DNA of 64,000 nt, taken from Pontibacter ummariensis (GTDB lineage Bacteria > Bacteroidota > Bacteroidia > Cytophagales > Hymenobacteraceae). Below, piece after piece: positions 46,901-54,910 of the stretch. The stretch is from positions 1 to 64,000 of the forward strand of contig NZ_FZOQ01000026.1 of NCBI RefSeq assembly GCF_900188175.1. The letters run 5' to 3'. Made by a program: the position numbers and the translations under genes. The notes beneath the pieces are model-generated. The model was not told the origin of the DNA. It did no database searches and worked only from the letters and a program-made list of their open reading frames with translations. Numbering within the stretch: the first letter of the stretch is position 1; the number at the start of each line of letters is the position of its first letter.

Positions 46901-47944
46901 CCGGCCACCATAAACATAGCAGCCAATGCTTCGGACACGGACGGCACGGTCAGCAGGGTGGAGTTCTTCCAGGGCACAACGAAACTGGGCGAGGACTTGA
47001 CAAGCCCCTACGAGTACAGCTGGGCGAGCGTTCCTGCGGGCAGTTACCAGTTAACGGCCCGGGCCACCGACAACGCGGGCGGGGCGGCAACCTCTTCCGT
47101 GGTAAACGTGACGGTGAATGAGGGGCCGGTGACCTGCCCCTGCACGGTCTTCAAGCCCACGGACACTCCCTCCGGCAGCGTCTCCAACGACGGCTCTGCC
47201 CTGCAGCTGGGGATGAAGTTCCGCTCCTCTGTGAGTGGCTACGTGACGGGGGTGCGCTTCTACAAGCAGTCGGGCAACACGGGCACGCACACCGGCCAGC
47301 TCTACAGCAGTACGGGCGTGCTGCTTGCCTCGGTGGCGTTCTCGGGCGAGACGGCCTCGGGCTGGCAGCAGGCCTCTTTCGCCACCCCTGTTGCCGTCTC
47401 GGCCAACACCACCTACGTGATCTCCTACCACAGCAGCGCCGGCTACTACTCGGTTAACGACGGCGGTTTCGGGCAGGCGGTCACCAACGGCCCGCTGACG
47501 GGGCTGGCCAACGGCACGGACGGGGGCAACGGGGTTTACCGCTACACCTCCTCGCCGGCCTTCCCCTCCAGCAGCTTCCAGTCCAGCAACTATTGGGTGG
47601 ACGTGGTCTTCACCACTGAGGCCGCTGTTGCCAGTACCTCGGTAGCCTCGTTGTTAGGGCTGCAGGAGCAGGAGCATCGGGAGGGAGAGGTGCTGTCGGT
47701 TTACCCCAACCCCTTCTCAGGGGAGGCGACGGTGAGTTTCGTGCTCGAGCAGGAGGGCGAGTTTGAGGTAGGGCTTTACGATGCGCGTGGGGCGCTGGTG
47801 GGGCTGCTGAAGCAGGGGCGTGCGCAGGCTGGCGAACGCCGTTCTGTGGCGGTGGATGGCAGCGGGCTGTCTAAGGGGCTGTACCTGGTGCGGCTGCAGA
47901 CAAAAGCAGGCGTCAAAACCGCGAAGCTCGTGCTGGAAAGATAG
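44000..47944 (+). CDS. Large T9SS-secreted protein with deacetylase-like domain, Ig-like and DUF4082 repeats
   Basis: A 1314-residue exported protein. The signal peptide ends near ASAQ (about 30). Residues about 97-214 form an alpha/beta domain (GSILLISATSNKFSQYP, YDVVIVGNIPL, GGALIALRP) resembling ThuA/GATase-like folds. Residues about 344-601 look like a divergent polysaccharide-deacetylase (NodB) domain. VVMTGDDHG replaces the TFDDG motif, IALHPTTN sits in the His-motif position, and MHTD comes late. Two copies of an Ig-like domain (about 684-777 and 950-1039, VSLTSPANNATF) each precede a DUF4082 domain (about 782-942 and 1044-1205). A T9SS type A sorting domain (1231-1314, VYPNPFSGEATVSF) ends the protein. 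Its location within the polysaccharide locus suggests an action on the exported polymer, which is inference. Confidence 0.9.
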   Translation: MSMKSTITTSWKQLFLPLIVFSSIYVASAQLLVHHFTPASVIELVSDFKLFKENRLASDTKYKSDFNRTVVGRKADINSAGDKTVNLARALHAMAPFASTSALGYFAESGGSILLISATSNKFSQYPAEILRAEGLNGFTSADVATVTAEMLNSYDVVIVGNIPLTEPQVTMLSNWTMAGGALIALRPDAKLAPLLGLVAAGGTLANKYLLVNTASGPGKGIVNQTIQYQGTADLYTLNGATRLATIYSGANTATSYPAITAHSVGESGGTAVAFTYDLARSIVYMRQGNPQWAGQKRDGEEGPIRSDDQFYPDWTDLNKVAIPQADEQQRLLANIITLNSRKPVPRFWYLPRGLKAAVVMTGDDHGGGGTVGRFNQYLQLSADNSAEAVADWRAIRGTSYIYPQTAMTDAQAASFQQQGFEIALHPTTNCTDFTLASLDRDLTAQLADFKTRYPSVAAPTTNRTHCLAWSDWHSQPKVESSKGIRLDANYYYWPSKWVLDRPGMFTGSAIPMRFADLEGGIIDCYQLTTQMTDESDQTFPYTVDQLLDKALGAEGYYGVFCANMHTDGATSDGSDKIIASAKSRNVPVISSKQMLTWLDGRNGSSFSGMSWSGSTLSFTVSVASGARNLEGMLPITEKTGLLVNLTINGAPVAFRTETIKGVEYAFFRCATGNYVATYDINALPNKTPTVSLTSPANNATFTAPATINIAANASDTDGTVSRVEFFQGTTKLGEDLTSPYEYSWASVPAGSYQLTARATDNAGGAATSSVVNVTVNEGPVTCPCTVFKPTDTPSGSVSNDGSALQLGMKFRSSVSGYVTGVRFYKQSGNTGTHTGQLYSSTGVLLASVAFSGETASGWQQASFATPVAVSANTTYVISYHSSAGYYSVNDGGFGQAVTNGPLTGLANGTDGGNGVYRYTSSPAFPSSSFQSSNYWVDVVFATEAGSGNVAPAVSLTSPANNATFTAPATINIAANASDTDGTVSRVEFFQGTTKLGEDLTSPYEYSWASVPAGSYQLTARATDNAGGAATSSVVNVTVNEGPVTCPCTVFKPTDTPSGSVSNDGSALQLGMKFRSSVSGYVTGVRFYKQSGNTGTHTGQLYSSTGVLLASVAFSGETASGWQQASFATPVAVSANTTYVISYHSSAGYYSVNDGGFGQAVTNGPLTGLANGTDGGNGVYRYTSSPAFPSSSFQSSNYWVDVVFTTEAAVASTSVASLLGLQEQEHREGEVLSVYPNPFSGEATVSFVLEQEGEFEVGLYDARGALVGLLKQGRAQAGERRSVAVDGSGLSKGLYLVRLQTKAGVKTAKLVLER
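46068..46833 (+). repeat. Ig-like plus DUF4082 tandem repeat, copy 1 (766 bp)
   Basis: The block is repeated 789 bases downstream at 46857-47622 with only four differences (46678, 46747, 46756, 46823). The first 610 bases are identical. Three differences are synonymous and the fourth changes Ala to Thr. It is much richer in G+C than the N-terminal half of the gene (41 of 60 bases at 46501-46560 against 20 of 60 at 44101-44160). Confidence 0.96.
46857..47622 (+). repeat. Ig-like plus DUF4082 tandem repeat, copy 2 (766 bp)
   Basis: This is the second copy of the block at 46068-46833, in frame, separated from copy 1 by 23 bases. All differences fall in the last 156 bases, which points to recent duplication or recent homogenisation of the upstream part. 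Confidence 0.96.
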
Positions 47945-47983
47945 CTTTTTGTCAGTAGGGATAACTAAGGACAGAGAAAAGAG

Positions 47984-48028
47984 AGTTAAAAGGCCCGGGT
48001 TAGACTGTCTAACCCGGGCCTTTTAACT
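47984..48028 (+). terminator. Strong terminator hairpin after the large T9SS gene
   Basis: A perfect 21-bp stem (47984-48004 with 48008-48028) has only a 3-base loop (CTG). The stem includes GGCCCGGGTTAGA and ends in TTTT. It lies 39 bases after the stop codon. Its symmetry with A-rich and T-rich flanks could stop transcription from both sides. Confidence 0.9.
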
Positions 48029-48531
48029 GCTGTTTAGTTTAAGACGATGTGTGTCTTTTGCTCTTGTTTTCTTATGTCGGGTTGTAAGTTTAACTTGCTT
48101 CTATGCCGTTTTCTGTATGTAATGTCCCAACTTGTAGAGTAACAGGATGCTTTAGGTAAGGTGTAGTTGCAAGAGTTGGTTCTCTTTGTACATTTAGTTG
48201 CATAGCTATTCTAAAGTAAGATGAGGTACTAACAAATAAGTTTGTTCTCTTTTAAGCAGAGCTTTGGATTCTATTTTGGATGAAGTGTAAAGGTTAAAAC
48301 TTTATCTGACGAAAAGGAAGTTTGTGTGTTACGAACTTGCAAGATAACGGGCATATGTGCTAGTGCAAACCTTGAGTGTTTATCATTTTCATACGTTCAA
48401 TGTAAAGTTCAGTCAGGAGACTCTCTAGGAACTACAACCTCTACAATAAAGAAAATAAGCATGTGTAATGAGTATAATACTTTCAGCTGTACGGATTGAA
48501 ACAGCGAAAATGTAAGGCAGGTGTAATTTTC

Positions 48532-48565
48532 AGCATGCCCTGGCTTTCCTTATCCAGGGCATGCT
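48532..48565. terminator. Isolated hairpin, possible terminator or RNA element
   Basis: A perfect 12-bp stem (AGCATGCCCTGG/CCAGGGCATGCT) with a 10-base loop. No clear T-run follows on either strand. It lies 361 bases past the end of the methyltransferase gene, so it is not obviously that gene's terminator. Confidence 0.45.
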
Positions 48566-48925
48566 TGAGGTGTACTGTACAAGACTTAAAGTGTTAGAGG
48601 GGCTATCCTGATAAAGGTAAGTTAAGTTAAGCCAGTTGATCTTTCACCCTTTTTGTTTCTTTATGATGGGGTTCTTAATACAATTCTAATCTATAAATAC
48701 CTTGCTGTCCGGATTGTGGTGGTTTTAGAATTATTGTCCAATATAAGGGATGGTAAAGCAGTTACATAATACATGTAGCCTATCTTGGCTCTTGTATGTT
48801 TTTACCTGTTGTTGCTTTTAGGAAGTACTGAGGTAGTATTCGCCTTTTTAATTTTTAATGATTGACTTAAATTTAAGTCCTGATAGTGTACAAGTAGCTT
48901 ATTCTTAGCCTAATTATGTTGGCGT

Positions 48926-49810
48926 TTATGCCGCAACGCTACTTTTCTTTGCTACACACATCAAAGTCAAGGCGCTATGGGCAGCGTTTGGGTTTCTCCC
49001 TGATAAAATGTTCCCGAGCCTGTATTTAAACTCAGCTTTACCTTTTTCTCCCCGTAAAACTTCTGCCCCAAGTTCATGGTTGTGAGGAAAAACGTTAACC
49101 TCAAAGCCTAAAGGTTTTAAATTATTCATGAAAAATTCTTTACTAACACCATGCCCAGGCTTGTGGTGTATTTCACACGCTAATCCCCAAGATTGCTGGC
49201 TGTCTGTCTTATGGAAGCCGTGTCCTGTGATTTTGTATATTAACAAACGCCCATTCCAAAGCAGTTTTGCTAGCCCTTTATAATCCCATGCGCTAATTTG
49301 TGGGTCATGGTCCGTCACAATTATTCCACCCGGTTTCACTAACCGAGCTGCTTCCTTCAATATAGCTTCCATATCATCGCAATGATGTAAGGCCGCATTT
49401 AGGGTAACTATATCTGCAAAGTTCGAGACGAAGGGCAGTTTGGTGGCATCAGCAAGGATTGGAACGTCATATCCCTGCTTTTTGGCCAGCTCCAGGGAGC
49501 CTGGGGCAACATCTATACCAATCAGCAGTTTTGGCTTTCCCTGGAGCGTAGCGAAGATATTGCCTGGACCACAGCCAATGTCAACTACTATCTTGTCATT
49601 CCAGTCTCCAACAGCTGCCTGCCATCTACTTTTAAAAGCTTCACTCCTATGGCAGTAGGTGAGATATTCTTCAGCCCACTCTGGGTGGCTAAAATAGTAA
49701 GCATTCGCTTTTAAACCTTCAGAAGGCTGCGGAATGGGGCATTCCAGGTACCATCCCATGTCTTGGATTTCTGCATCTGGAATTAGGTAAGGCAACACTT
49801 TTGATTTCAT
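48926..49810 (-). CDS. Class I SAM-dependent methyltransferase
   Basis: A 294-residue soluble protein. Residues about 80-190 form the Rossmann-like methyltransferase core. Motif I is KIVVDIGCGPGNIF, the acidic residue after strand 2 is in LIGIDVAPGSL, motif II/III is ADIVTLNAALHHCDD, and RLVKPGGIIVTDHDP is the typical post-core strand. It would transfer a methyl group from S-adenosylmethionine to a small molecule or sugar. Placement between polysaccharide genes suggests methylation of a sugar in the exopolysaccharide, but it is on the opposite strand and the substrate cannot be read from the sequence. Confidence 0.88.
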   Translation of the reverse strand: MKSKVLPYLIPDAEIQDMGWYLECPIPQPSEGLKANAYYFSHPEWAEEYLTYCHRSEAFKSRWQAAVGDWNDKIVVDIGCGPGNIFATLQGKPKLLIGIDVAPGSLELAKKQGYDVPILADATKLPFVSNFADIVTLNAALHHCDDMEAILKEAARLVKPGGIIVTDHDPQISAWDYKGLAKLLWNGRLLIYKITGHGFHKTDSQQSWGLACEIHHKPGHGVSKEFFMNNLKPLGFEVNVFPHNHELGAEVLRGEKGKAEFKYRLGNILSGRNPNAAHSALTLMCVAKKSSVAA

Positions 49811-50590
49811 GCTACATGTAATTAGAGGGATTAAACAATAATAATTTCTATCGGATATGATGTTATAAGATTATTATTTTATATGTAGTCAGTAAAGTTA
49901 AATTAAAAATAATATAAATGCAATAGATGAGCTTTGATTTAAATTATGTTTTGAAGTGATTTGAGTATCGATTTGACAAGGTTTGTTGTGAAGCAGTATA
50001 GCTATATAATTAAATAGTCAACTTTATGTTGGCTGCTTTTGAGTAAGTGGTATATTGTATAGTAGAAATATTAATTAGTATGTTGCTTTCTCTTGTGATT
50101 TAAATTTTATTGTTGTTGTACTTTAATTATTCCATTAACTGTGAACCGTTTATTTTAATCTATAAAGCTTGTAGACTAGTGATATGAGACTCTAGATTAA
50201 GGAAGTTGCTGTAAACTAGCTTTGTAAAGTGTTTTAGGATTAAATACATTGTGGAAGAGCGCATAAAGGCTACCAACGCTTAAAGTTTACTGTCTTAACT
50301 TATGATATTAATCTTGTTTATGCTGTCTTGCGCTGATCAGCTGTAAGTCCATATGCGTTTAAATTAGTTAATGTTTTAATTACAGCTTGTTTGCCTTTCT
50401 TTGGATTGTTGTATTTATACTATTTATAGTTGTCTGTAGACTAACAAAAAGCCTATCTCCGCAAGTATTAACACTTCTTTTTAGCTCATAAAGATATCTA
50501 AAATATAAATAATCGTGTATAATATTTAACTTAGAATATGATTTGAATAGGTAAAGTAGCAGATATAAGTAATATTACTTTGTTGAAACT
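49811..50590. other. AT-rich divergent intergenic region
   Basis: About 780 bases between the minus-strand methyltransferase and the plus-strand sugar transferase. It is very AT-rich with stops in all frames. It must contain both promoters. No RNA gene or repeat was recognised. Confidence 0.6.
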
Positions 50591-51994
50591 ATGGAATGCA
50601 AACACATAACTTATATCAAATGGGGTAACATGGTTCTTGATTATTTCTTGTTGAACCTGGCAATATGTTTTATCTACTCTACAATTAAGTTTGGTCATGT
50701 TGGTGAAAACCTGCCGGAGTTTTATAGGCTAAACATTCTACTGCTAAATATATTTTGGTTTTATTGTTCCAGTTTGGTTAGCTTGTATTCGCATCCACTA
50801 AGGCGGAATGCAGTCCCCACCATAGAAGCCACCTCGGCTTGTCTTGTTTTGTACTTAATTGCACTACTGATTCTTAAATTGTCGTTCCCTCACTTTAATT
50901 TGTTTAGCGGGCGGGTTTTATACTTTTTCTTGTTGTTTTCTTCTTTGGTTATGTGTGGTAAGCTTAGCTTTTTGCTCTTGCGCAGGTTTCATCGTGCATA
51001 TATAGTTGATCCAGATAAAATAATAATTATAGGTACTGGTTCTGTTGGTATTAACTTGTATAACTATATAAGTAGTAATCCTCAGTTAGGGTATAAAGTA
51101 GAAGGTATATTTGATGATGTATTTTCTCAAGAGCTAGAATGTGCCGCGAAGGATGTGGAGAAGGGTAGTTTAGCGACATGTTTAAACTTCGCCGTAACGA
51201 ATGGTATTAAGGAAATCTATTGTACCCTTCCTAACAAAGAGTTAAACAAAATAAAAGCGCTAATGAGGGAAGCAGACAAAAACATGATACGCTTCAGACT
51301 GGTACCAGATATAGAAGGACTCTTTAGCAAAAGTTACATTTTTCAACTGCATGGTAGTATACCCGTGCTGACACCCCGATACGAACCACTAGAGAACAAA
51401 GCAAACGAGATGGCTAAACGATTGTTTGATCTTTTGTTCTCCTCATTGGTAATTATTCTTTTACTAAGCTGGCTCTTCCCTTTACTGGCCGTTATTATAA
51501 AGCTAGACTCAAAAGGGCCGGTGCTTTTCAGGCAGCTTCGTTCAGGTAAAGGAAATAAACCTTTTTACTGTCTTAAATTTCGGAGCATGAGTGTTAACGC
51601 AGAGTCTGACAGTAAGCAGGCTTGTAAAGGGGACAGTCGCATTACCCGGGTTGGGGCGATTCTCCGAAAAACTAGCCTTGATGAATTGCCGCAATTCATC
51701 AACGTTTGGCTGGGGGATATGTCTGTTGTAGGGCCACGACCTCACATGCTAAAGCATACCGAAGATTACTCTATACTTATTCACAACTTCATGGTGCGTC
51801 ACTTTCTTACACCTGGCATAACCGGTTGGGCTCAGGTAAATGGATATAGGGGAGAAACCAAGGAAACAATAGCCATGTCTAAGCGGGTAGAAGCTGACCT
51901 TTGGTACTTAGAGAACTGGAGCTTGTTTTTGGATATGAAGATTATATTTTTAACAGTATGGCAAGCGATAAAGGGAAATGAGAATGCCTATTAA
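50591..51994 (+). CDS. Undecaprenyl-phosphate sugar phosphotransferase (WcaJ-like initiating enzyme)
   Basis: A 467-residue polyprenol phosphate phosphotransferase. Four N-terminal membrane helices lie within about residues 14-125. A CoA-binding-like domain follows (IIIIGTGSVGINLYNYI, about 143-159). A fifth hydrophobic segment (about 281-305) precedes the catalytic bacterial sugar transferase domain. That domain has DSKGPVLFRQLRSGK, FRSM, TSLDELPQFINVWLGDMS and VVGPRPH, ending with LTPGITGWAQVNGYRGE. It transfers a sugar-1-phosphate, often glucose or galactose, to undecaprenyl phosphate and so starts repeat-unit synthesis. It lies about 8 kb from the other glycosyltransferases but in the same locus and orientation. 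Confidence 0.95.
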   Translation: MECKHITYIKWGNMVLDYFLLNLAICFIYSTIKFGHVGENLPEFYRLNILLLNIFWFYCSSLVSLYSHPLRRNAVPTIEATSACLVLYLIALLILKLSFPHFNLFSGRVLYFFLLFSSLVMCGKLSFLLLRRFHRAYIVDPDKIIIIGTGSVGINLYNYISSNPQLGYKVEGIFDDVFSQELECAAKDVEKGSLATCLNFAVTNGIKEIYCTLPNKELNKIKALMREADKNMIRFRLVPDIEGLFSKSYIFQLHGSIPVLTPRYEPLENKANEMAKRLFDLLFSSLVIILLLSWLFPLLAVIIKLDSKGPVLFRQLRSGKGNKPFYCLKFRSMSVNAESDSKQACKGDSRITRVGAILRKTSLDELPQFINVWLGDMSVVGPRPHMLKHTEDYSILIHNFMVRHFLTPGITGWAQVNGYRGETKETIAMSKRVEADLWYLENWSLFLDMKIIFLTVWQAIKGNENAY

Positions 51995-52395
51995 TCGAAG
52001 GATGCCTACAAGTGGGAGGATAAGAAAGCAAAGCTTTATCAGTTCTTGCTGTTAAGGGTTAGGTCTAATTCTGGCGGGATGTTGCTGGTAAAGGTGTGAT
52101 ATAGAAAGTCTGGTTTGTGCCTCATTTTGTTTTGTCTTATATCTATAGATTGCGCTGTTAGATGTTAACAGACAAGTAAAGGAGCTTTTCTTAACCTTTA
52201 GATTTGATGAGAACTCATGAAGTGCAGGCTATTTGCTCTAGTTTCCTCTTGAGCTAATCGATTACCCCATCCTCTATAGGTGGTCCACCTTCTTCTGAAG
52301 TGGGTTCAAAGCCATAGGCCTATAATCACTAGGATTAATGGAGCGAAATCAGTATTTTTTGGTTTCGTACCTTAATCAAACTCATAACAAGAAAC
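51995..52395. other. Intergenic region
   Basis: 401 bases without a supportable gene, between the sugar transferase and the ThuA-like lipoprotein gene. No clear hairpin was found. It marks the change from AT-rich polysaccharide genes to the more balanced composition of the right-hand part. Confidence 0.55.
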
Positions 52396-53199
52396 ATGAA
52401 AAACAATTTGCTGTATAAGGCTGCCCTGCTGTTGCTGACAGGCTCGATGGCTTCCTGTTCATCCTCAGATGCCAATGTAGGGACAGAGGCTAGTGTTGTA
52501 ACCGAACCCATGGAGAATCCGAAAGTACTTGTTTTCTCCAAGACCAGCGGCTTTTACCATGAGTCTATTCCGGATGGCATTGCCGCTTTCCAGAAACTGG
52601 GGCAAGAGAATGGCTTTACAGTTGACACAACCAAGAATGCTACTGTCTTTGTGCAAGATTCGCTGAAACAATATGATGCAGTGGTGTTCTTGAGTACCAC
52701 CGGAGATGTGTTGGATTCAGCCCAGCAGGTAGGCTTTGAGCAGTACATAAAAAATGGCGGTGGATTTATGGGGATTCATGCCGCTACCGATACCGAGTAT
52801 GAGTGGCCCTGGTATAACCGCTTGGTAGGCGCCTATTTTGAAAGTCACCCGGAGCAGCAGAAAGCCATTGTGCGGGTACAGGATAAAAGCCATCCTTCCA
52901 CAAGCCACCTGCCTGAGGCGTGGGAGCGTTTTGATGAATGGTATAACTTCAAGGACATCAATCCGGAAGTGAACGTACTGGCCAAGCTGGACGAGACTAC
53001 TTACAAAGGCGGCAAGAACGGTGACAACCACCCGATCATCTGGTTCCATGAGTTTGATGGGGGCAGGGCTTTTTACACTGCCGGAGGTCATACTTCAGAG
53101 AGCTATACAGAGCCTCTCTTCGTGCAGCATCTTTTGGGAGGCGTGAAGTATGTATTAGGGGAAAAAGGAGAGGCTATCTCTACTGTTTCAACCAAATAA
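52396..53199 (+). CDS. ThuA domain lipoprotein
   Basis: A 267-residue exported protein. Residues 1-21 are a signal peptide ending SMASC, giving a lipoprotein with a Ser-rich linker. Residues about 42-257 form a ThuA domain (trehalose-utilisation type, class I glutamine-amidotransferase-like fold). It has VLVFSKTSGFYHESI, YDAVVFLSTTGDVL, GGGFMGIHAATDTEYEWPW, YFESHPE and HPIIWFHEFDGGRAFYTAGGHT. The biochemical function of ThuA proteins is not settled; they occur in carbohydrate-use loci of Bacteroidota. A terminator follows. Confidence 0.93.
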   Translation: MKNNLLYKAALLLLTGSMASCSSSDANVGTEASVVTEPMENPKVLVFSKTSGFYHESIPDGIAAFQKLGQENGFTVDTTKNATVFVQDSLKQYDAVVFLSTTGDVLDSAQQVGFEQYIKNGGGFMGIHAATDTEYEWPWYNRLVGAYFESHPEQQKAIVRVQDKSHPSTSHLPEAWERFDEWYNFKDINPEVNVLAKLDETTYKGGKNGDNHPIIWFHEFDGGRAFYTAGGHTSESYTEPLFVQHLLGGVKYVLGEKGEAISTVSTK

Positions 53200-53239
53200 A
53201 AAGCAGGCTCTTGTAGGAGGATAAGCGCTTGTTATTTAG

Positions 53240-53276
53240 AAAGAGGCGGGTAAGCGAAGAGCTTGCCTGCCTCTTT
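53240..53276 (+). terminator. Terminator after the ThuA lipoprotein gene
   Basis: A 16-bp stem (53240-53255 with 53261-53276), including two G-U pairs, has a 5-base loop and is followed by TTGTTTA. It lies 40 bases after the stop. Confidence 0.82.
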
Positions 53277-53420
53277 TTGTTTATCAGGTTTGGGGACCGG
53301 CCTGCCTTGCTGTAAGGAAAGTGCCAGTAAATCTACAAGGGACTCCAGACAGGCCGCATGCAACCCTTTGCCCTGTAAAAGGCTCTTCCTGGTATGATAC
53401 CCATTAACTTTAAAAAAACT

Positions 53421-53903
53421 ATGAAGAAGTACGCCTATACTGTGTTCCTGTTATTGCTGTTTGCGCAGTGCCAGCAGGAAGGCAATCCCCGGGTTTTCCA
53501 AAGCAGAGAAGAGCAGGTTGTTGTAACCGACGGTGTAAAGTTTGGGCAGGAGTTCTCACTGGCTTACTATGAGGAGACAACCGTGTACGGAAACCAGGTG
53601 CCTCGTCGGTTAAACCTCTATGTGAAGTACTTGAACGATTCCCGGTGTCCAGCTAACGCTATGTGTATGCAGTACGGGAATGCGACAGTGGTGCTTTCGG
53701 CTTCTAACAGTCAGGGAAAGAGTGAGCACATAGAACTTTGCATTGGGGCATGTGGAACAGAGCCAATCCGCAGCACGTATAGTGTTACGGCTGCCGTTGG
53801 CCAAACCAAGTATACTTTTACCTTAAAAGAGGTGAGGCCGTTCCCGGGCATGGAGCAGGAGGGAGAAGTAAAAAAAGCGGTGCTGGTGGTGGAAAAGGTT
53901 TAG
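53421..53903 (+). CDS. Small lipoprotein of unknown function
   Basis: About 160 residues from the ATG at 53421. A start 9 codons upstream would put charged residues in front of the signal peptide. The signal peptide MKKYAYTVFLLLLFAQC gives a lipoprotein at Cys17. The mature part has a Cys-containing motif DSRCPANAMCMQYGNATV, which I have seen in many small Bacteroidota lipoproteins (DSRCP..A.C...G.A pattern). A later ELCIGACG segment may form disulfides with it. The fold is probably all-beta. The function is unknown. It is followed by a clear terminator. Confidence 0.8.
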   Translation: MKKYAYTVFLLLLFAQCQQEGNPRVFQSREEQVVVTDGVKFGQEFSLAYYEETTVYGNQVPRRLNLYVKYLNDSRCPANAMCMQYGNATVVLSASNSQGKSEHIELCIGACGTEPIRSTYSVTAAVGQTKYTFTLKEVRPFPGMEQEGEVKKAVLVVEKV

Positions 53904-53943
53904 GAGATAAAAATGCTGTTACTTTGATTAAGCATACTCAAAT

Positions 53944-53977
53944 AAAATGCCTGGCCTCTTTGTAGGCCAGGCATTTT
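53944..53977 (+). terminator. Terminator after the small lipoprotein gene
   Basis: A perfect 14-bp stem (AAAATGCCTGGCCT/AGGCCAGGCATTTT) has a 6-base loop and ends in a T-run. It lies 41 bases after the stop and is symmetric enough to work in both directions. Confidence 0.9.
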
Positions 53978-54097
53978 TGGTAGCGACCTTCTAAAGGCGC
54001 TCTATGGTAAATTTTACATCCGTTTCATGGGCCTCCTCCGCAAAGGCTACTCAGTGTGGGCTTTTGGTATATGATACTGCACGTTTAATTGAACAGA

Positions 54098-54910
54098 CTA
54101 CGCATTCTTTTGAGGCTCGGCTTGTGGTTTTTTGCGGGTTCTGCTACTGGTGCGCCGTTTGTCTTTGCGCTTTATATATACCGCTGAGCGTCCTTTGTCT
54201 TCTTCCTTCCTGATGGTAAAAAGATCTTTATGCGCCTTGATCAGCTGTAGCAGCTGCCCATAACCAAAGGTACGCGGGTCGAAGCTAGGATCCAGTTGGC
54301 GGAGATTGCTTCCCATCATACCCAGGTGCGCCCAGCCGTCTTCATCCGCCGACATAGTGAACGCCTCTTTCAACAGCGGCACTGGGTTCGGGCGCTGGTT
54401 TGTATTACCGCTTTCAGTCCCTTTCTCTGTCTGCTCTATCTTCCGCTCGTCTATGTTGTCGACAAGGTTCTCTGTGAAAATGAATATGTTACAGGCGTTC
54501 ACGAAAGGCTTGGGAGTTTTGCGCTGCCCGATGCCCATCACAAATATGCCTTCTTCCCGGATGCGGGTCGCCAGGCGCGTATAGTCGCTGTCAGAGGAGA
54601 CGATGCAGAAGCCATCCACTAGCTCGGAGTGAAGTAGGTCCATCGCGTCAATGATGAGGGCGCTGTCTGTGGCGTTTTTGCCCACTGTGTAACGGAACTG
54701 TTGTATGGGCTGTATCGCGTGGTTGTTCAGGCACTCCTTCCAGCCGTTCATTTGGGGGGTCGTCCAGTCGCCATAAATACGCCGGATGGTGGGAGCTCCG
54801 TATTTGCCTGCCTCGGCTAATAGCTTTACTATTAAACTAGGCTGGGCGTTGTCTCCGTCGATTAGCATGGCCATGCGGCTCAGCTTTTTATCTCCTGTTG
54901 TGTTTTTCAT
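54098..54910 (-). CDS. NYN-domain (LabA-like) protein with OST-HTH/LOTUS domain
   Basis: About 270 residues from the ATG at 54910. The N-terminal NYN (PIN-like nuclease) domain has the conserved acidic residues in MLIDGDNAQPS, NATDSALIIDAMDLL and IVSSDSDYTRLATRI. The C-terminal part (about 175-250, LLKEAFTMSADEDGWAHLG and FGYGQLLQLIKAH) is an OST-HTH/LOTUS RNA-binding domain, then a Lys/Arg-rich tail. NYN proteins are predicted metal-dependent RNases, so this is likely an RNA-processing or RNA-decay factor. It is widespread in bacteria with unknown targets. A start 9 codons upstream is possible. Confidence 0.9.
   Translation of the reverse strand: MKNTTGDKKLSRMAMLIDGDNAQPSLIVKLLAEAGKYGAPTIRRIYGDWTTPQMNGWKECLNNHAIQPIQQFRYTVGKNATDSALIIDAMDLLHSELVDGFCIVSSDSDYTRLATRIREEGIFVMGIGQRKTPKPFVNACNIFIFTENLVDNIDERKIEQTEKGTESGNTNQRPNPVPLLKEAFTMSADEDGWAHLGMMGSNLRQLDPSFDPRTFGYGQLLQLIKAHKDLFTIRKEEDKGRSAVYIKRKDKRRTSSRTRKKPQAEPQKNA

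Larger units (their letters stand above)
47945..48925. other. Gene-free region between converging genes
   Basis: About 980 bases between the plus-strand T9SS protein gene and the minus-strand methyltransferase gene. It contains the strong hairpin at 47984-48028 and a second hairpin at 48532-48565. The rest is AT-rich with no supportable coding sequence. Confidence 0.65.

Noticed and set aside
46262..47431. Two identical 126-codon minus-strand frames
   Set aside because: They are antisense to the two copies of the Ig/DUF4082 repeat. Their identity simply follows from the repeat, and the composition (His/Gly/Arg-rich) is typical of a shadow of GC-rich coding DNA.
49811..50590. AT-rich region as a possible replication origin
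   Set aside because: No DnaA-box cluster or origin-linked genes are visible; AT-richness is general in this locus.
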